DNA of 64,000 nucleotides from Actinomycetes bacterium (GCA_024276495.1 JAJRXC010000036.1:29385-93384), one strand, 5' to 3'; positions 42,440 through 52,579 are shown, numbered from the stretch's first letter. The notes: generated from the sequence alone by a model not told the origin. Program-made: numbers and translations.

Positions 42440-42900
42440 CCGCCGAGCTCCTCCCGGAGCCGGTCCGCGGTGTCCTGATCGAGATGGGGGATGGTGAGGT
42501 TCGGTGCGGCCGTTCCTGCCGTGTGCACGACGATGGAGCTGAGACCGAGCCACCGATCGAGCGGACCGGTTCGGGTGGTCAGGGTCTGGACCCTCGAGCG
42601 GGGCACGATCTGGACGGTACGGACGATCACGCCGCTGCGCTGTTCGACCCACCGGTCGTCGAGTCCCCATCGCCAGTTGCGGTAGCGCAGACCGACGATC
42701 CACCAGTGGGCCGCGGTGAGGAGGAGCACCACCACACCGGCCGAGGCGACGAGCGCCACCGACGACGACACGACGATGCCGACGACCGCGGTCGTCGCGA
42801 GGAGGATGGCCGCTTCGACGACGACCACCGCCCGCCACAGGCGCAGGATCGACGCGGGAAGCGGCTCGGTCGCGATGGAGTCCGGCGGGCGTTCGTTCAC
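42436..42900 (-). CDS. Membrane protein with one bacterial PH domain (YdbS-like)
   Basis: 154 residues: two helices (~22-68), then one bPH_2 domain with GLDDRWVEQRSGVIVRTVQI, VPRSRVQTLTTRTGPLDRW and VVHTAGTAAPNLTIP. It is the partner of the downstream three-domain protein. GATACT lies 7 nt before the GTG, close to the leaderless promoter pattern. Confidence 0.8.
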   Translation of the reverse strand: MNERPPDSIATEPLPASILRLWRAVVVVEAAILLATTAVVGIVVSSSVALVASAGVVVLLLTAAHWWIVGLRYRNWRWGLDDRWVEQRSGVIVRTVQIVPRSRVQTLTTRTGPLDRWLGLSSIVVHTAGTAAPNLTIPHLDQDTADRLREELGG

Positions 42901-42937
42901 ACCGGCCAGTATCCGCCGTCAGAGGCCCGACCCGCGG

Positions 42938-43774
42938 TCATCGACCCGTCGGATACCAGAAGCCGCCGGCGGTGCCCGGACCGGTGTGGGCGGCGATGGA
43001 CGGACCGACCCGGTAGCGGACCAGCTCGACATCGACATCGGCATCCCGCAGGCGCCGTTCGATCCCCTCGGTGAACGCCAACGTCGCGGGGTCGGCGAGG
43101 CACACACCGGCCCGGATCGGGCGGCCCTCGGCGAGAAAGGGCTCGACCATCAGATCACACAGCTCGTCGAGGGAATGGCCGGTGGCCAGGAGGTCGACGG
43201 CACCGCCGACACCGCCGAGCACCACGACCCCGTCGTGTTCTGTGGGGAGCACATCGTCCATTCGTCCTCCCCGCCAGGCGAACTCGAGGGCCTGGATGAT
43301 GAAGGTGGTCCCGACGCTCGGCGCGACCTTCTCGGCTCGTTCCGCGGCGAGCAGACCGGAGCCGCCGACGGCGAGAACGGTCGCCGCCTCCCACACGCAA
43401 CAGGTGACACCGAACGATGCCGTGCCGGTGTCGACGAGATGGACGGGGACGTCGACGAGGTCGGCCGCGATGCGGGCGGCGTTGAGCGTGCCGGAATGTC
43501 GCGCGCCGACATGGACCGACACGATCTCGTCGGCCCCGGCCTCGACCAGTCGCCGGTATTCGGCCGCGATGGTGCCGGGGCTCGGCTGCGATGTCGCGAC
43601 CTCCGGCTGCGCACCATCGGCGAACCGCTCCCAGAACTCGTCGGCATCCAGGTCGACGCCTTCGCGATGGTCGTGACCGTCGACGGTCACGATCACCGGG
43701 ATCACCGACACGTCGAACCGCTCGATCAGGCTCGGAGGGATCTGAGACGACGAGTCGGTCACGAGGCGGATCAT
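42938..43774 (-). CDS. DegV family fatty-acid-binding protein
   Basis: 278 residues with the DegV outline: RLVTDSSSQIPPSL, VIPVIVTVDGHDHREGVDLD, ATSQPSPGTIAAEYRRLVEAG, VHVGARHSGTLNAARIAA and VDTGTASFG. DegV (FakB) proteins hold a fatty acid for phosphorylation by FakA. The ATG overlaps the plsY stop (ATGA). With PlsY transferring acyl-phosphate to glycerol-3-phosphate, the pair suggests phospholipid precursor supply. No fakA is seen. Confidence 0.88.
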   Translation of the reverse strand: MIRLVTDSSSQIPPSLIERFDVSVIPVIVTVDGHDHREGVDLDADEFWERFADGAQPEVATSQPSPGTIAAEYRRLVEAGADEIVSVHVGARHSGTLNAARIAADLVDVPVHLVDTGTASFGVTCCVWEAATVLAVGGSGLLAAERAEKVAPSVGTTFIIQALEFAWRGGRMDDVLPTEHDGVVVLGGVGGAVDLLATGHSLDELCDLMVEPFLAEGRPIRAGVCLADPATLAFTEGIERRLRDADVDVELVRYRVGPSIAAHTGPGTAGGFWYPTGR

Positions 43775-44427
43775 GTCGCGGCGACCCGGCTCGCGGCGGC
43801 GGAGAGATCGTGCGTCTCACGGTTGAAGGCGTCGACGCGTTCGGCCTCGGCGGCAAAGCGCCGGGCAACGACCGCCGAGCTGACTATCGCGGCGATCGGA
43901 AGGGCTGCCGTCGGCACGACGCCGCCCGGGTTCCGCAACCGTTTTCGCCACCAGAAGGTGGTGAAACCGATCCAGGTGAGGCTCGCCGCCGACGTCGCCG
44001 TCCGGGTTCGCGATCGAGAGATCGGGAGCGATGCGGTGGCCAACGCCACGCCGATGTCGACGGGCAGGTAGAGCGGGAACGTTCCGGCGACCTGGCCGAC
44101 CGACGTGGCGACGCCCTTGCCGCCGGGTCGCCCGACCGGGTGACAGTGTCCGACCACCGCCAGCGTCGAGGCGAGGTTGGCTCCGGTCGGACCGGCCATG
44201 CGATTGCCGACCCGGGCAGCCAACAGACCCTTGCCGACGTCGATGGCGACGACCGCGGCCCCCCATCTCCGACCGAGGACGTGGCCGGTGTTCATGGCCC
44301 CGGGGTTTCCGGTGCCTTCCGAACGCAGGTCACGGCCGGTCAGCCGCCCCGCGATGTCCGCTGACGGGAAGTTGCCGAGGGCGAGCCCGACGAGGCCGGC
44401 GGCGAGCAGCTTCGAGGACGGCGTCAC
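43771..44427 (-). CDS. plsY: Glycerol-3-phosphate acyltransferase PlsY
   Basis: An inner-membrane enzyme using acyl-phosphate to make lysophosphatidic acid. 218 residues, about five helices. Motifs: NFPSADIAGRL, GTGNPGAMNTGHVLGRRWG, AVVGHCHPVG and GGKGVATSVGQVAG. The C-terminus is longer than usual (about 40 soluble residues). The GTG follows a TACGGT box by 7 nt. Co-translated with degV. Confidence 0.88.
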   Translation of the reverse strand: MTPSSKLLAAGLVGLALGNFPSADIAGRLTGRDLRSEGTGNPGAMNTGHVLGRRWGAAVVAIDVGKGLLAARVGNRMAGPTGANLASTLAVVGHCHPVGRPGGKGVATSVGQVAGTFPLYLPVDIGVALATASLPISRSRTRTATSAASLTWIGFTTFWWRKRLRNPGGVVPTAALPIAAIVSSAVVARRFAAEAERVDAFNRETHDLSAAASRVAAT

Positions 44428-44434
44428 GGTGCAG

Positions 44435-44440
44435 ACCGTA
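44435..44440 (-). promoter_or_regulatory. TACGGT -10 box of plsY
   Basis: TACGGT on the minus strand is followed by 7 nt and the GTG of plsY. Confidence 0.55.
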
Positions 44441-44548
44441 GCCAGCGGGCACGATCGGGGGAGTCGGGGGTCACCGCGCGGGAACCGGACGAGCCGTCCG
44501 ACAATTCCCCGGTCGCGGATTTCGTGCGGGGTCGCGACGCCGAAGCCC

Positions 44549-44554
44549 TATATT
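44549..44554 (+). promoter_or_regulatory. TATATT -10 candidate of tRNA-Glu
   Basis: TATATT is the most A/T-rich hexamer upstream of the tRNA and lies 26 nt before its 5' end. No clear -35 is seen at the usual distance. Confidence 0.4.
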
Positions 44555-44561
44555 TGGGCGT

Positions 44562-44579
44562 CGATCGGTTCGCCGATCG
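44562..44579 (+). other. UUCG-capped hairpin at the 5' edge of tRNA-Glu
   Basis: CGATCGG and CCGATCG flank a TTCG tetraloop, ending 1 nt before the mature tRNA. It would form a very stable leader hairpin in the precursor, perhaps affecting RNase P processing. Confidence 0.45.
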
Positions 44580-44580
44580 G

Positions 44581-44653
44581 GCCCCGTTCGTCCAGTGGCC
44601 TAGGACGCTGGCCTTTCACGCCGGTAACACGGGTTCGAATCCCGTACGGGGTA
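44581..44653 (+). tRNA. tRNA-Glu (TTC)
   Basis: A 73-nt cloverleaf. The acceptor stem GCCCCGT pairs with ACGGGGT (first pair G-U), discriminator A, anticodon loop CTTTCAC with anticodon TTC, and T-arm CGGGTTCGAATCCCG. The CCA end is not encoded. Confidence 0.95.
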
Positions 44654-44666
44654 CCTGTCCGGTACC

Positions 44667-44694
44667 GGGGCCCGCTCGACCACGAGCGGGCCCT
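44667..44694 (+). terminator. Strong hairpin after tRNA-Glu
   Basis: GGGCCCGCTCG and CGAGCGGGCCC form a perfect 11-bp stem with an ACCA loop, plus one flanking G-T pair. There is no T-tract, as is common for actinobacterial terminators. It may serve both the tRNA and the convergent hotdog gene. Confidence 0.6.
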
Positions 44695-44702
44695 GCCGCG
44701 GC

Positions 44703-45428
44703 TCAGACGAGTCGCACCAGCGCCTCGTGGTCGATCGCCGCGACCGGTCGCCCGTCGACGGAGACACGAACGTCGACCCGGGCCCGTTCACCGCTGCGAG
44801 TGTCGAACCGATCCTTCAACCACGACTCGACCAACGCGGTCTCGCCCGGCGACGCGGTCCCGAGGTGACGGATCGCGCTACGGGTGTGCACCCACGCGCC
44901 ATCGACGAGTTGGGTCGCGAAGACCCGGTTCGCGAGGGACGGCCACACGACCGGATGCACGATCCCACGTTCGCGATACAAGGAGAGATCTTCGCCGGTC
45001 CGCGCCGCGTATCCCGTCCAGCGCCCGTCGAGCACCACCACGAGCGGGTCGAGGCGTTCCCCCGCGGGATCGGGCGGCGTCGCGCCGACCGGCCCGACGG
45101 CGCACCGGGCGGCGACGCCGGCGCCGGCGCGAGCCTCGATGACCCACCCGTCGTCGGCTTCGAGCGGAACGACGTCGAGGGCCTCGTCGGCCAGGACCGC
45201 GGCCCTGAATCGCACCTCTGCGGATCCGGTGGCGATCCAGTCGACACCCCACGCGGCCGCCGCGGGCCGGGTCAGGTAGGCGTAGACCGTGGTGCCGGCG
45301 ACCACCGCGCCGTCGTATCCCGCCGCTCGACCACCCGATTCGGTGTGCACGGGATTGTCGGCGTGCTCCGGCAGGTTCACCGCGCGAATCGACCAGGGTG
45401 TGAGGGGCGGGGGGATCGACGGAGGCAT
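44703..45428 (-). CDS. Hotdog-fold protein, MaoC/acyl-CoA-dehydratase-like
   Basis: About 241 residues with one or two hotdog-like halves: GYDGAVVAGTTVYAYLTRPA (N-terminal) and RARVDVRVSVDGRPVAAIDH (C-terminal strands). It resembles MaoC-type dehydratase or thioesterase folds, but no catalytic Asp/His pair is certain, so the activity is unknown. TATGTT lies 8 nt before the ATG, and CGGAG also precedes it. The gene sits between tRNA-Glu and tRNA-Asp. Confidence 0.6.
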   Translation of the reverse strand: MPPSIPPPLTPWSIRAVNLPEHADNPVHTESGGRAAGYDGAVVAGTTVYAYLTRPAAAAWGVDWIATGSAEVRFRAAVLADEALDVVPLEADDGWVIEARAGAGVAARCAVGPVGATPPDPAGERLDPLVVVLDGRWTGYAARTGEDLSLYRERGIVHPVVWPSLANRVFATQLVDGAWVHTRSAIRHLGTASPGETALVESWLKDRFDTRSGERARVDVRVSVDGRPVAAIDHEALVRLV

Positions 45429-45506
45429 CTCCGAAGAACATAGACGCGCGGCGAATCGGCGACGGACCGGAACCGGGTTGTGATCCGGGGCAACCTGCCG
45501 TACCTT

Positions 45507-45512
45507 TTGACT
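45507..45512 (+). promoter_or_regulatory. TTGACT -35 candidate of the tRNA-Asp/tRNA-Phe unit
   Basis: TTGACT in a T-rich patch 63 nt before tRNA-Asp. A good -10 is not evident at 17 nt, so this is tentative. Confidence 0.35.
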
Positions 45513-45569
45513 CTCCACGCGGTGGGTTTTTCACGGCGCGTGGGTCTTCGTGCGGCTCGCCGGACGAGG

Positions 45570-45644
45570 GGTCCTGTAGATCAGTTTGGAGTGATCGCCA
45601 CCCTGTCAAGGTGGAGGCCGCGGGTTCAAATCCCGTCAGGACCG
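45570..45644 (+). tRNA. tRNA-Asp (GTC)
   Basis: A 75-nt cloverleaf: acceptor GGTCCTG with CAGGACC, discriminator G, anticodon stem CCACC/GGTGG with loop CTGTCAA (anticodon GTC), T-arm CGGGTTCAAATCCCG. CCA is not encoded. Confidence 0.95.
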
Positions 45645-45648
45645 CCAC

Positions 45649-45672
45649 ACGGCCATCCTCACGGATGGCCGT
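45649..45672 (+). terminator. Hairpin between tRNA-Asp and tRNA-Phe
   Basis: ACGGCCATCC and GGATGGCCGT form a perfect 10-bp stem with a TCAC loop. It could be a terminator or, because tRNA-Phe follows 6 nt later, a processing signal. Confidence 0.5.
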
Positions 45673-45678
45673 TCGTGG

Positions 45679-45751
45679 GGTCGGGTAGCTCAGTTGGCAG
45701 AGCGGCCGCCTGAAAAGCGGTAGGTCACCGGATCGACGCCGGTCCCGACCA
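45679..45751 (+). tRNA. tRNA-Phe (GAA)
   Basis: A 73-nt cloverleaf: acceptor GGTCGGG with CCCGACC, discriminator A, anticodon stem GCCGC/GCGGT with loop CTGAAAA (anticodon GAA), T-arm CCGGATCGACGCCGG. CCA follows directly in the DNA, possibly by chance. Confidence 0.95.
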
Positions 45752-45798
45752 CCACCATCGGCGGCCCGGCCTCAGTTGCCGGGTCGTCGTCGTTTTGG

Positions 45799-47943
45799 TC
45801 AACCCACGGCGAGACCGGCGTGGAATCCCTCGCGGATCGCGCCTTCGATGTAGCCGACACCGGTGCAGTCCCCGATGACGACCGGATCGAAGCCCGCCCG
45901 GCGAAACCCGTCGGCGACGGTCTCGTCGGCGGTGAGCCCGGTCGCGATCACGACGGAGTCGACGTCCACCCGGGCCCCGCGGTCGTCCCCGGTGGTCCGG
46001 TAGCACACCGCGGTGTCGGTGATCTCGTCGACGGTCGCGCCGGTCACGAGGGTGGCGCCGTGATCCCGAAGGTCGGCGAGCACCCTCCACCGGCGCGGGT
46101 GGGCCATCTCGGCCGCCATCGTCGGGCCCGACTCGAACACGGTCACGGTGCGTCCTCGCTCGACGAGGAACTCGGCGAGCTCGATCCCGACCAGACCACC
46201 ACCGATGATCGCCACCCGTCGACCGATCGGCATGTAGTGCCGGGTGAGGCGGGCCAGTCGCTCCGGGTCGGCCAACACCCCGAGACGCCGGCCGATGCCG
46301 GCGCCCGCTCGAACGAGTCGCGGGAGCTTCTTTCGCGCCTCCGAGACGTCACCGCTGCCGGTGAGCATGGCGCGGAGATGGTCGCCGTCGACGACGAAGC
46401 GACGATCGGCGCCGGGAACCGTGCACGGCGCCCGGGCCGCCCCCGTCGCCACGATCACCACATCGGGATCGAGCGCACGAACGACCGCGGGGACCGCCGG
46501 GGTCCCGGTCCGCACGTCGACTCCCTGCTCGGTGATCTGTCGGATCAGCCACCGCAACAGCGCGAGATTCGGTTCGTGGACCAGCGCCGCGAACCGCAAC
46601 GCCCCACCGAGGTCGTCGGCCGCTTCGAACAGCGTGACCGAATGCCCCCGACGAGATGCCACCCGCGCGGCTTCCATGCCGGCGGGCCCCCCGCCGACGA
46701 CCACGACTCGTCGGGGCGACGTGGCCCGTGATCGCTCCACCCCGGCGAGCTCCACCTCGTTCGTCAGCACCGGATTCACCGCACAGCGAACCGTTCGGTC
46801 GAAGAACGGCTGGGCGACGCAGACGTAGCAGTTGACACAGGGTCGGATGTCGGCTTCACGTCGCTCCACGATCTTCTTCGCCGTCTCAGGATCGGCCAAC
46901 ATCTGGCGACCCATCGCGATCAGGTCGGCCTTGCCGTAGGCGATCATGTCGTCACCCGTCTCCGGCCGGATCCGCCCGACGGCGATCACCGGCACGTCGA
47001 TCAGGGTCTTCAGGCGCCCCGTCAGCGCCGAGTGCGTGGCCTCACGATGGGGCAACGTGCCCTCCGTGAACGCCGGACCCGACGTCATGTCGCCGTACGC
47101 GCTCAGGTGGATGGCATCGGCGCCGGCGGTGACCGCCAGCCGGGCCGTCACCGCGGTGTCCTCGAAGACGATGCCGTCGGGGGTGCGGTACTCGAGCGCG
47201 TCGAGACGACACCAGACCGGGAAGTCGCCGCCGGTACGACGCGTGACCTCCGCCAGCACGTCGCACAGCAGCCGGGACCGATTCTCGATGCTGCCGCCGT
47301 ACTCGTCGTCGCGGCGGTTCCACTGTCGCGACAAGAAGCCGGAGAGCAGGTAGCCGTGGGCGGCATGGATCTCGACGCCGTCGAACCCGGCCTCGCGGGC
47401 CCGCACCGCAGCCGACGCGAAGTCGTCGATCACCGCCGCGATGTCGTCGGTCGTCATCGCCTTGAGCCGGGGCTCGCCACCGTTCGCCGCAGCCATGAGC
47501 CCGAGCTCCTCGGCGGTCAGGTCACCGACCATGTCGAAGGAGCCGTGCCACTCGGGAATCGAGGGAACGAGGACATCGCGGCCCTCCGCGATGTCGACAC
47601 GGGACACCTTCCCGTGGTGGACGAGTTGCACGGCGATCTTGGCCCCGTGGGACTGCACGCGTGAGGTGAGCGCGGCCATCGCCGGAATGAACGAGTCGTC
47701 GGAGAGCCCCAGCTGGTGGACCGAGTTGGCGCCATGCGGGTAGGAGATGGCACAGACCTCGGTGATGATGAGACCGACGCCGCCACGAGCCCGTTCTTCG
47801 TAGTAGGCCACGATCGCGTCGTTGGCCATCCCGTCGGCATCGACGATCTCGACCCCCATAGGGGCCATCACGAGACGGTTACGCACCGTCATCGACCCGA
47901 TCCGGACCGGCGAGACCAGATGGCGGTGGTCAGGGCTCGACAT
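45799..47943 (-). CDS. Old-yellow-enzyme/2,4-dienoyl-CoA reductase family oxidoreductase
   Basis: A 714-residue flavoprotein of the FadH/enoate reductase type. An N-terminal FMN TIM barrel (~1-345: RNRLVMAPMGVEIVDADG, IAVQLVHHGK, DGVEIHAAHGYLLSGFLS) is followed by a [4Fe-4S] cysteine cluster (PCVNCYVCVAQPFFDRTVRC). Then come FAD (VVVGGGPAGMEAARVAS) and NAD(P) (VAIIGGGLVGIELAEFLV) Rossmann domains. It reduces activated C=C bonds; the exact substrate is uncertain. TAGGGT lies 6 nt before the ATG. Standalone gene. Confidence 0.88.
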   Translation of the reverse strand: MSSPDHRHLVSPVRIGSMTVRNRLVMAPMGVEIVDADGMANDAIVAYYEERARGGVGLIITEVCAISYPHGANSVHQLGLSDDSFIPAMAALTSRVQSHGAKIAVQLVHHGKVSRVDIAEGRDVLVPSIPEWHGSFDMVGDLTAEELGLMAAANGGEPRLKAMTTDDIAAVIDDFASAAVRAREAGFDGVEIHAAHGYLLSGFLSRQWNRRDDEYGGSIENRSRLLCDVLAEVTRRTGGDFPVWCRLDALEYRTPDGIVFEDTAVTARLAVTAGADAIHLSAYGDMTSGPAFTEGTLPHREATHSALTGRLKTLIDVPVIAVGRIRPETGDDMIAYGKADLIAMGRQMLADPETAKKIVERREADIRPCVNCYVCVAQPFFDRTVRCAVNPVLTNEVELAGVERSRATSPRRVVVVGGGPAGMEAARVASRRGHSVTLFEAADDLGGALRFAALVHEPNLALLRWLIRQITEQGVDVRTGTPAVPAVVRALDPDVVIVATGAARAPCTVPGADRRFVVDGDHLRAMLTGSGDVSEARKKLPRLVRAGAGIGRRLGVLADPERLARLTRHYMPIGRRVAIIGGGLVGIELAEFLVERGRTVTVFESGPTMAAEMAHPRRWRVLADLRDHGATLVTGATVDEITDTAVCYRTTGDDRGARVDVDSVVIATGLTADETVADGFRRAGFDPVVIGDCTGVGYIEGAIREGFHAGLAVG

Positions 47944-47949
47944 CGCCCG

Positions 47950-47955
47950 ACCCTA
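47950..47955 (-). promoter_or_regulatory. TAGGGT -10 box of the FadH-like gene
   Basis: TAGGGT on the minus strand is followed by 6 nt and the ATG at 47943. Confidence 0.6.
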
Positions 47956-47969
47956 ACGAGGGTGGCCGA

Positions 47970-49373
<1,404 letters not shown>

Positions 49374-49380
49374 CTCCCGG

Positions 49381-49386
49381 ACGCTA
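49381..49386 (-). promoter_or_regulatory. TAGCGT -10 box of malic enzyme
   Basis: TAGCGT on the minus strand is followed by 7 nt and the GTG at 49373. Confidence 0.55.
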
Positions 49387-49428
49387 TCGGTGACACCCCC
49401 GTTCTCCGAACCGGATGGCAGGGTCGGA

Positions 49429-49974
49429 TCAGTCGCCGTAGTCGAAGCCGAGATCCATCGCCGTGGCCAGCGCGACGAAGGGAATCCCGACGTCCGCGGC
49501 CATCGCCTCACACGTCCCCCCGCGGTCGACCACCGCCAGCGCGAGGATCACTTCGGCCCCGAGGGCCCGGACGACCTCCGCGGCGTCGAGCAACGACGAT
49601 CCGCGGGTCACGGTGTCCTCGGTGATGACGACCTTGTCGCCGGCGAGGAGGGCTCCGGCGAGTCGACCGGTCACCCCATGGCCCTTGGCCTCCTTGCGGA
49701 TCGAGAACGACCGGAGATCGCGTCCACGGGTCGCCGCGACGGCGGCGATCCCGTACGCCACCGGATCGGCCCCCATCGTGAGCCCGCCGATCGCGGTGGT
49801 CTCGTCCGGCAGGATCGCCAGGGCGGCGTCGGCGACCGCGAGAATGCCGTCGGGACGACACACGGTCTGCTTCGAGTCGACGAACCACCGGCTCGTCCGC
49901 CCGGACTTCAAGGTGAACTCGCCCTCTCGAACCGAGTGGCGGAGCAGATGGGTGCGTAACGCGTCGGAGACCAT
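49429..49974 (-). CDS. pyrE: Orotate phosphoribosyltransferase
   Basis: Makes OMP from orotate and PRPP in pyrimidine synthesis. 181 residues with FTLKSGRTSRWFVDSKQTVC, the PRPP flexible-loop region IRKEAKGHG and the PRPP motif VVITEDTVTRGSSLLDAAEV. The ATG follows TAGGGT by 6 nt. Same strand as malic enzyme, with its own promoter. Confidence 0.94.
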   Translation of the reverse strand: MVSDALRTHLLRHSVREGEFTLKSGRTSRWFVDSKQTVCRPDGILAVADAALAILPDETTAIGGLTMGADPVAYGIAAVAATRGRDLRSFSIRKEAKGHGVTGRLAGALLAGDKVVITEDTVTRGSSLLDAAEVVRALGAEVILALAVVDRGGTCEAMAADVGIPFVALATAMDLGFDYGD

Positions 49975-49980
49975 GGGGCG

Positions 49981-49986
49981 ACCCTA
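49981..49986 (-). promoter_or_regulatory. TAGGGT -10 box of pyrE
   Basis: TAGGGT on the minus strand is followed by 6 nt and the ATG of pyrE. Confidence 0.6.
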
Positions 49987-50142
49987 GTGGTCCGTCGCGA
50001 CGCGGGTTCGTCTCGAAATCCCGACGCTCGGCCCGCGACTTTGGGTGTATGACACCTGACCGCATTGGTGATATGTCGTTGCCGACTCGGACCGGTATTG
50101 TGATCCCCGGCGGACGACTTCCACGACTCTCACAAGGATTCA

Positions 50143-50550
50143 ATGATGGCAGCCCGCAGGGAAATGACCGATGAGCACAAGGCCGCGCTGGCCGAAGGAC
50201 GCAGACAGGGCCGAGCGGTTCGCGGCTATCTCGAGGCGCTCGAGGCCCACCGTCCGAAACGAGGCCGGAAGCGCACACCGGAATCGATGCGGGCCCGCAT
50301 GGCCGCCATCGAATCGTCCCTGGAATCGGCCGGCCCGATGAAGCGACTGCAGCTCGTTCAGGAGCGGCTCGATCTCGAAGCGGCGATCGAGGCCGCGGAG
50401 ACGACCGTCGATCTCTCGGCCCTCGAAGACGACTTCGTCGCAGCGGCTGCCGCCTACGGCGCCCGCAAGGGGATCAGCTACGCGGCGTGGCGCGAGATCG
50501 GCGTGCCGGCCGCGATCCTCAAACGAGCCGGCATCGGCCGAGGCGCCTGA
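50143..50550 (+). CDS. Conserved actinobacterial protein, function unknown
   Basis: 135 residues, basic N-terminus, mostly helical. KAALAEGRRQGRAVRGYLEAL and HRPKRGRKRTPESMRARMAA are followed by a probable coiled coil (~55-90) and a C-terminal YAAWREIGVPAAILKRAGI that looks like a helix-turn-helix end. Similar short proteins are widespread in actinobacteria; a DNA-binding role is possible from charge and shape. AAGGA precedes the tandem ATGs. Confidence 0.65.
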   Translation: MMAARREMTDEHKAALAEGRRQGRAVRGYLEALEAHRPKRGRKRTPESMRARMAAIESSLESAGPMKRLQLVQERLDLEAAIEAAETTVDLSALEDDFVAAAAAYGARKGISYAAWREIGVPAAILKRAGIGRGA

Positions 50551-50553
50551 GCC

Positions 50554-51975
50554 TCAGACCCTCATCTCGGCGCCGGCCGCGGCCGCATCGGGGTGACGGG
50601 CGACCACGGCTTCGACCCTTCGCACGACCCGGGAGACCTGGTCGGTCGCGGTTCCGGTGAAGTCGGACGGGACGGCCAACAGCGCGTCGACAGCCGCACG
50701 ATCCAGGGGGATCCGCTCGTCGTCCACCAACCGGTCGACGAGGCTCGGACCGTCGCCGCCCTCGCGTCGGTCGAGCGCGGCGGCGATCGCGTGCTGCTTC
50801 ACCAGCTCGTGGGCCTCCTCGCGGCCGAGACCCCGGTCGACGCAGGCGGTCAGCATCCGGGTCGTCGCCAGGAACGGCAGATCACGCATGAGCTCCGCCT
50901 CGATGGCCGCCGGGAACACGCCGAGGTCGTCGAAGACGACGATCGCCGTCTGCAGCAGGCCGTCGGCGGCGAAGAAGGCGTCGGGAAGCATCACCCGGCG
51001 AACCACCGAACAGGTCACGTCACCTTCGTTCCACTGCCGGCCGGCGAGGCTCGCGGCCATCGTCAGATGACCGTCGAGCACGGTGCGCAGGGCGGCGATC
51101 CGTTCTGCGCTCCGCGCGTTCATCTTGTGTGGCATCGCCGATGAACCGACCTGGCCGGGTCGAAAGCCCTCGGTGGCCAGCTCCTGGCCGGCCATCAGGC
51201 GCAGGGTCGTGGCCGCGCTCGCCGTGGCCGACACCGCCTGGACCAACGCCGACACGACATCGAGGTCGAGCGAACGAGGGTAGATCTGCCCGACGGAGTC
51301 GAGGACCCTGGAGAAGCCGAGGTGGGCAGCGACCCGTTGCTCCAACGCGTCGACGCCGGCCGCGTCACCGAGGAGGTCCAACTGATCGAGCCGGGTACCG
51401 ACCGGGCCCTTGATGCCCCGGAGCGGGTAACGATCGAGGAGGTTCTCGATCCGTTCCAGACCGATCATCAGCTCTTCGGCCACGTCCGCGAACCGTTTCC
51501 CGAGCGTCGTGGCCTGGGCGGCGACGTTGTGGGTGCGAGCGACCATCACCCGATCGGCATGGGTCGCCGCGAGTCCGCCCGCCCGGGCCAGCACGGCGAC
51601 GAGTCGGTCACGTACGAGTCCGAGTGCGTCTCGGATCTGGAGCTGCTCGACGTTCTCCGTCACGTCGCGTGACGTCATCCCGCGATGGATGTGCTCGTGA
51701 CCCGCTCGCGCGCAGAACTCGTCGATCCGAGCCTTCACATCGTGTCGGGTGATGGCTTCCCGCTCGGCGATTGATGCCAAATCGACCGAGTCGATCACCG
51801 CCTCATAGTCGTCGATGACCCCGTCGGGAACATCGACGCCGAGCTCCTTTTGGGCCCGCAACACCGCGACCCACAAGCGACGCTCCTGCACGACCTTGTG
51901 CTCCGGGGACCAAAGCGAGCTCATCTCGGCGCTCGCATAGCGAGCCGAGAGCACGTTGGGAATGGGATCCGTCAC
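50554..51975 (-). CDS. purB: Adenylosuccinate lyase
   Basis: Cleaves SAICAR and adenylosuccinate in purine synthesis. 473 residues, mainly helical. Motifs: RHDVKARIDEFCARAGHEHI, IHRGMTSRDVTENVEQLQ (His/Thr-Ser), ARTHNVAAQATTLGKRFA, and the fumarase-family signature VGSSAMPHKMNARSAERI. The GTG is preceded by GAGAGGG. The purine partner purA is read in the same direction just to the right. Confidence 0.96.
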   Translation of the reverse strand: MTDPIPNVLSARYASAEMSSLWSPEHKVVQERRLWVAVLRAQKELGVDVPDGVIDDYEAVIDSVDLASIAEREAITRHDVKARIDEFCARAGHEHIHRGMTSRDVTENVEQLQIRDALGLVRDRLVAVLARAGGLAATHADRVMVARTHNVAAQATTLGKRFADVAEELMIGLERIENLLDRYPLRGIKGPVGTRLDQLDLLGDAAGVDALEQRVAAHLGFSRVLDSVGQIYPRSLDLDVVSALVQAVSATASAATTLRLMAGQELATEGFRPGQVGSSAMPHKMNARSAERIAALRTVLDGHLTMAASLAGRQWNEGDVTCSVVRRVMLPDAFFAADGLLQTAIVVFDDLGVFPAAIEAELMRDLPFLATTRMLTACVDRGLGREEAHELVKQHAIAAALDRREGGDGPSLVDRLVDDERIPLDRAAVDALLAVPSDFTGTATDQVSRVVRRVEAVVARHPDAAAAGAEMRV

Positions 51976-52062
51976 GATCGGGCCCTCTCACTGGCCGTTC
52001 GACTCATCAAGAATGGCCCATGAGTTGCCGACGGGATCGGAAGAACGCGAGGAGATCTGTTC

Positions 52063-52548
52063 ATGAGCGCCGAGATTGCCGGCATCTGTCGGGACCACAG
52101 CTTCGAAACCGCAGAAGAGGTCTGCCGGCGATGCGGCGCCGAGTTCTGCGAGCTCTGCCTCGTCTTCCCGTTCGGCGCGTCGAAGCCGCTCTGCAAGGAA
52201 TGCGCCATGGCGGTCGGTGGTGTGCGGTCACACGTCTCGCGACCCGCGATGGCCAAGAAGGACATACGACGCAAGGTGAAGGCGTTCGAAGCCCACCGTC
52301 GGGATCGTTCGCTCATCACGACGCAGGGCGACGCGGTCGAGGTCACCGATCCGATGCTGCACGATCCCCTGGCGCCGACCGAAGACGACCTCGAACGGGT
52401 TCCCGCGTCGGTCCCGGCGACGGACGGCGCGACCGAGGCCGCCGACGCACCGCCTGCCGCGGTCGCCGAGACGACTCCACCTGCTCCCGGAGAGGAGCCG
52501 GCCAGCGGAGTGGCGCCACCCATCGACTGGAGCCAACCGTTCGGTTGA
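52063..52548 (+). CDS. B-box-like zinc-finger protein
   Basis: 161 residues. The first ~50 hold a compact Cys/His array (Cys9, His12, then VCRRCGAEFCELCL and LCKECAM) like a B-box or treble-clef zinc finger. A basic stretch follows (AKKDIRRKVKAFEAHRRDR) and then a disordered Pro/Ala/Glu-rich tail. There is no membrane segment. It may mediate protein contacts. GAGGAG precedes the ATG. It is convergent with purA and divergent from purB. Confidence 0.65.
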   Translation: MSAEIAGICRDHSFETAEEVCRRCGAEFCELCLVFPFGASKPLCKECAMAVGGVRSHVSRPAMAKKDIRRKVKAFEAHRRDRSLITTQGDAVEVTDPMLHDPLAPTEDDLERVPASVPATDGATEAADAPPAAVAETTPPAPGEEPASGVAPPIDWSQPFG

Positions 52549-52579
52549 ACCGACGCCGTGGCGGTCACCGCGATGGGGT

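Noticed and set aside
44581..45751. tRNA cluster as an integration site of a genomic island
   Set aside because: No integrase, no repeat of the tRNA 3' ends and no change in gene type or composition beside the tRNAs.
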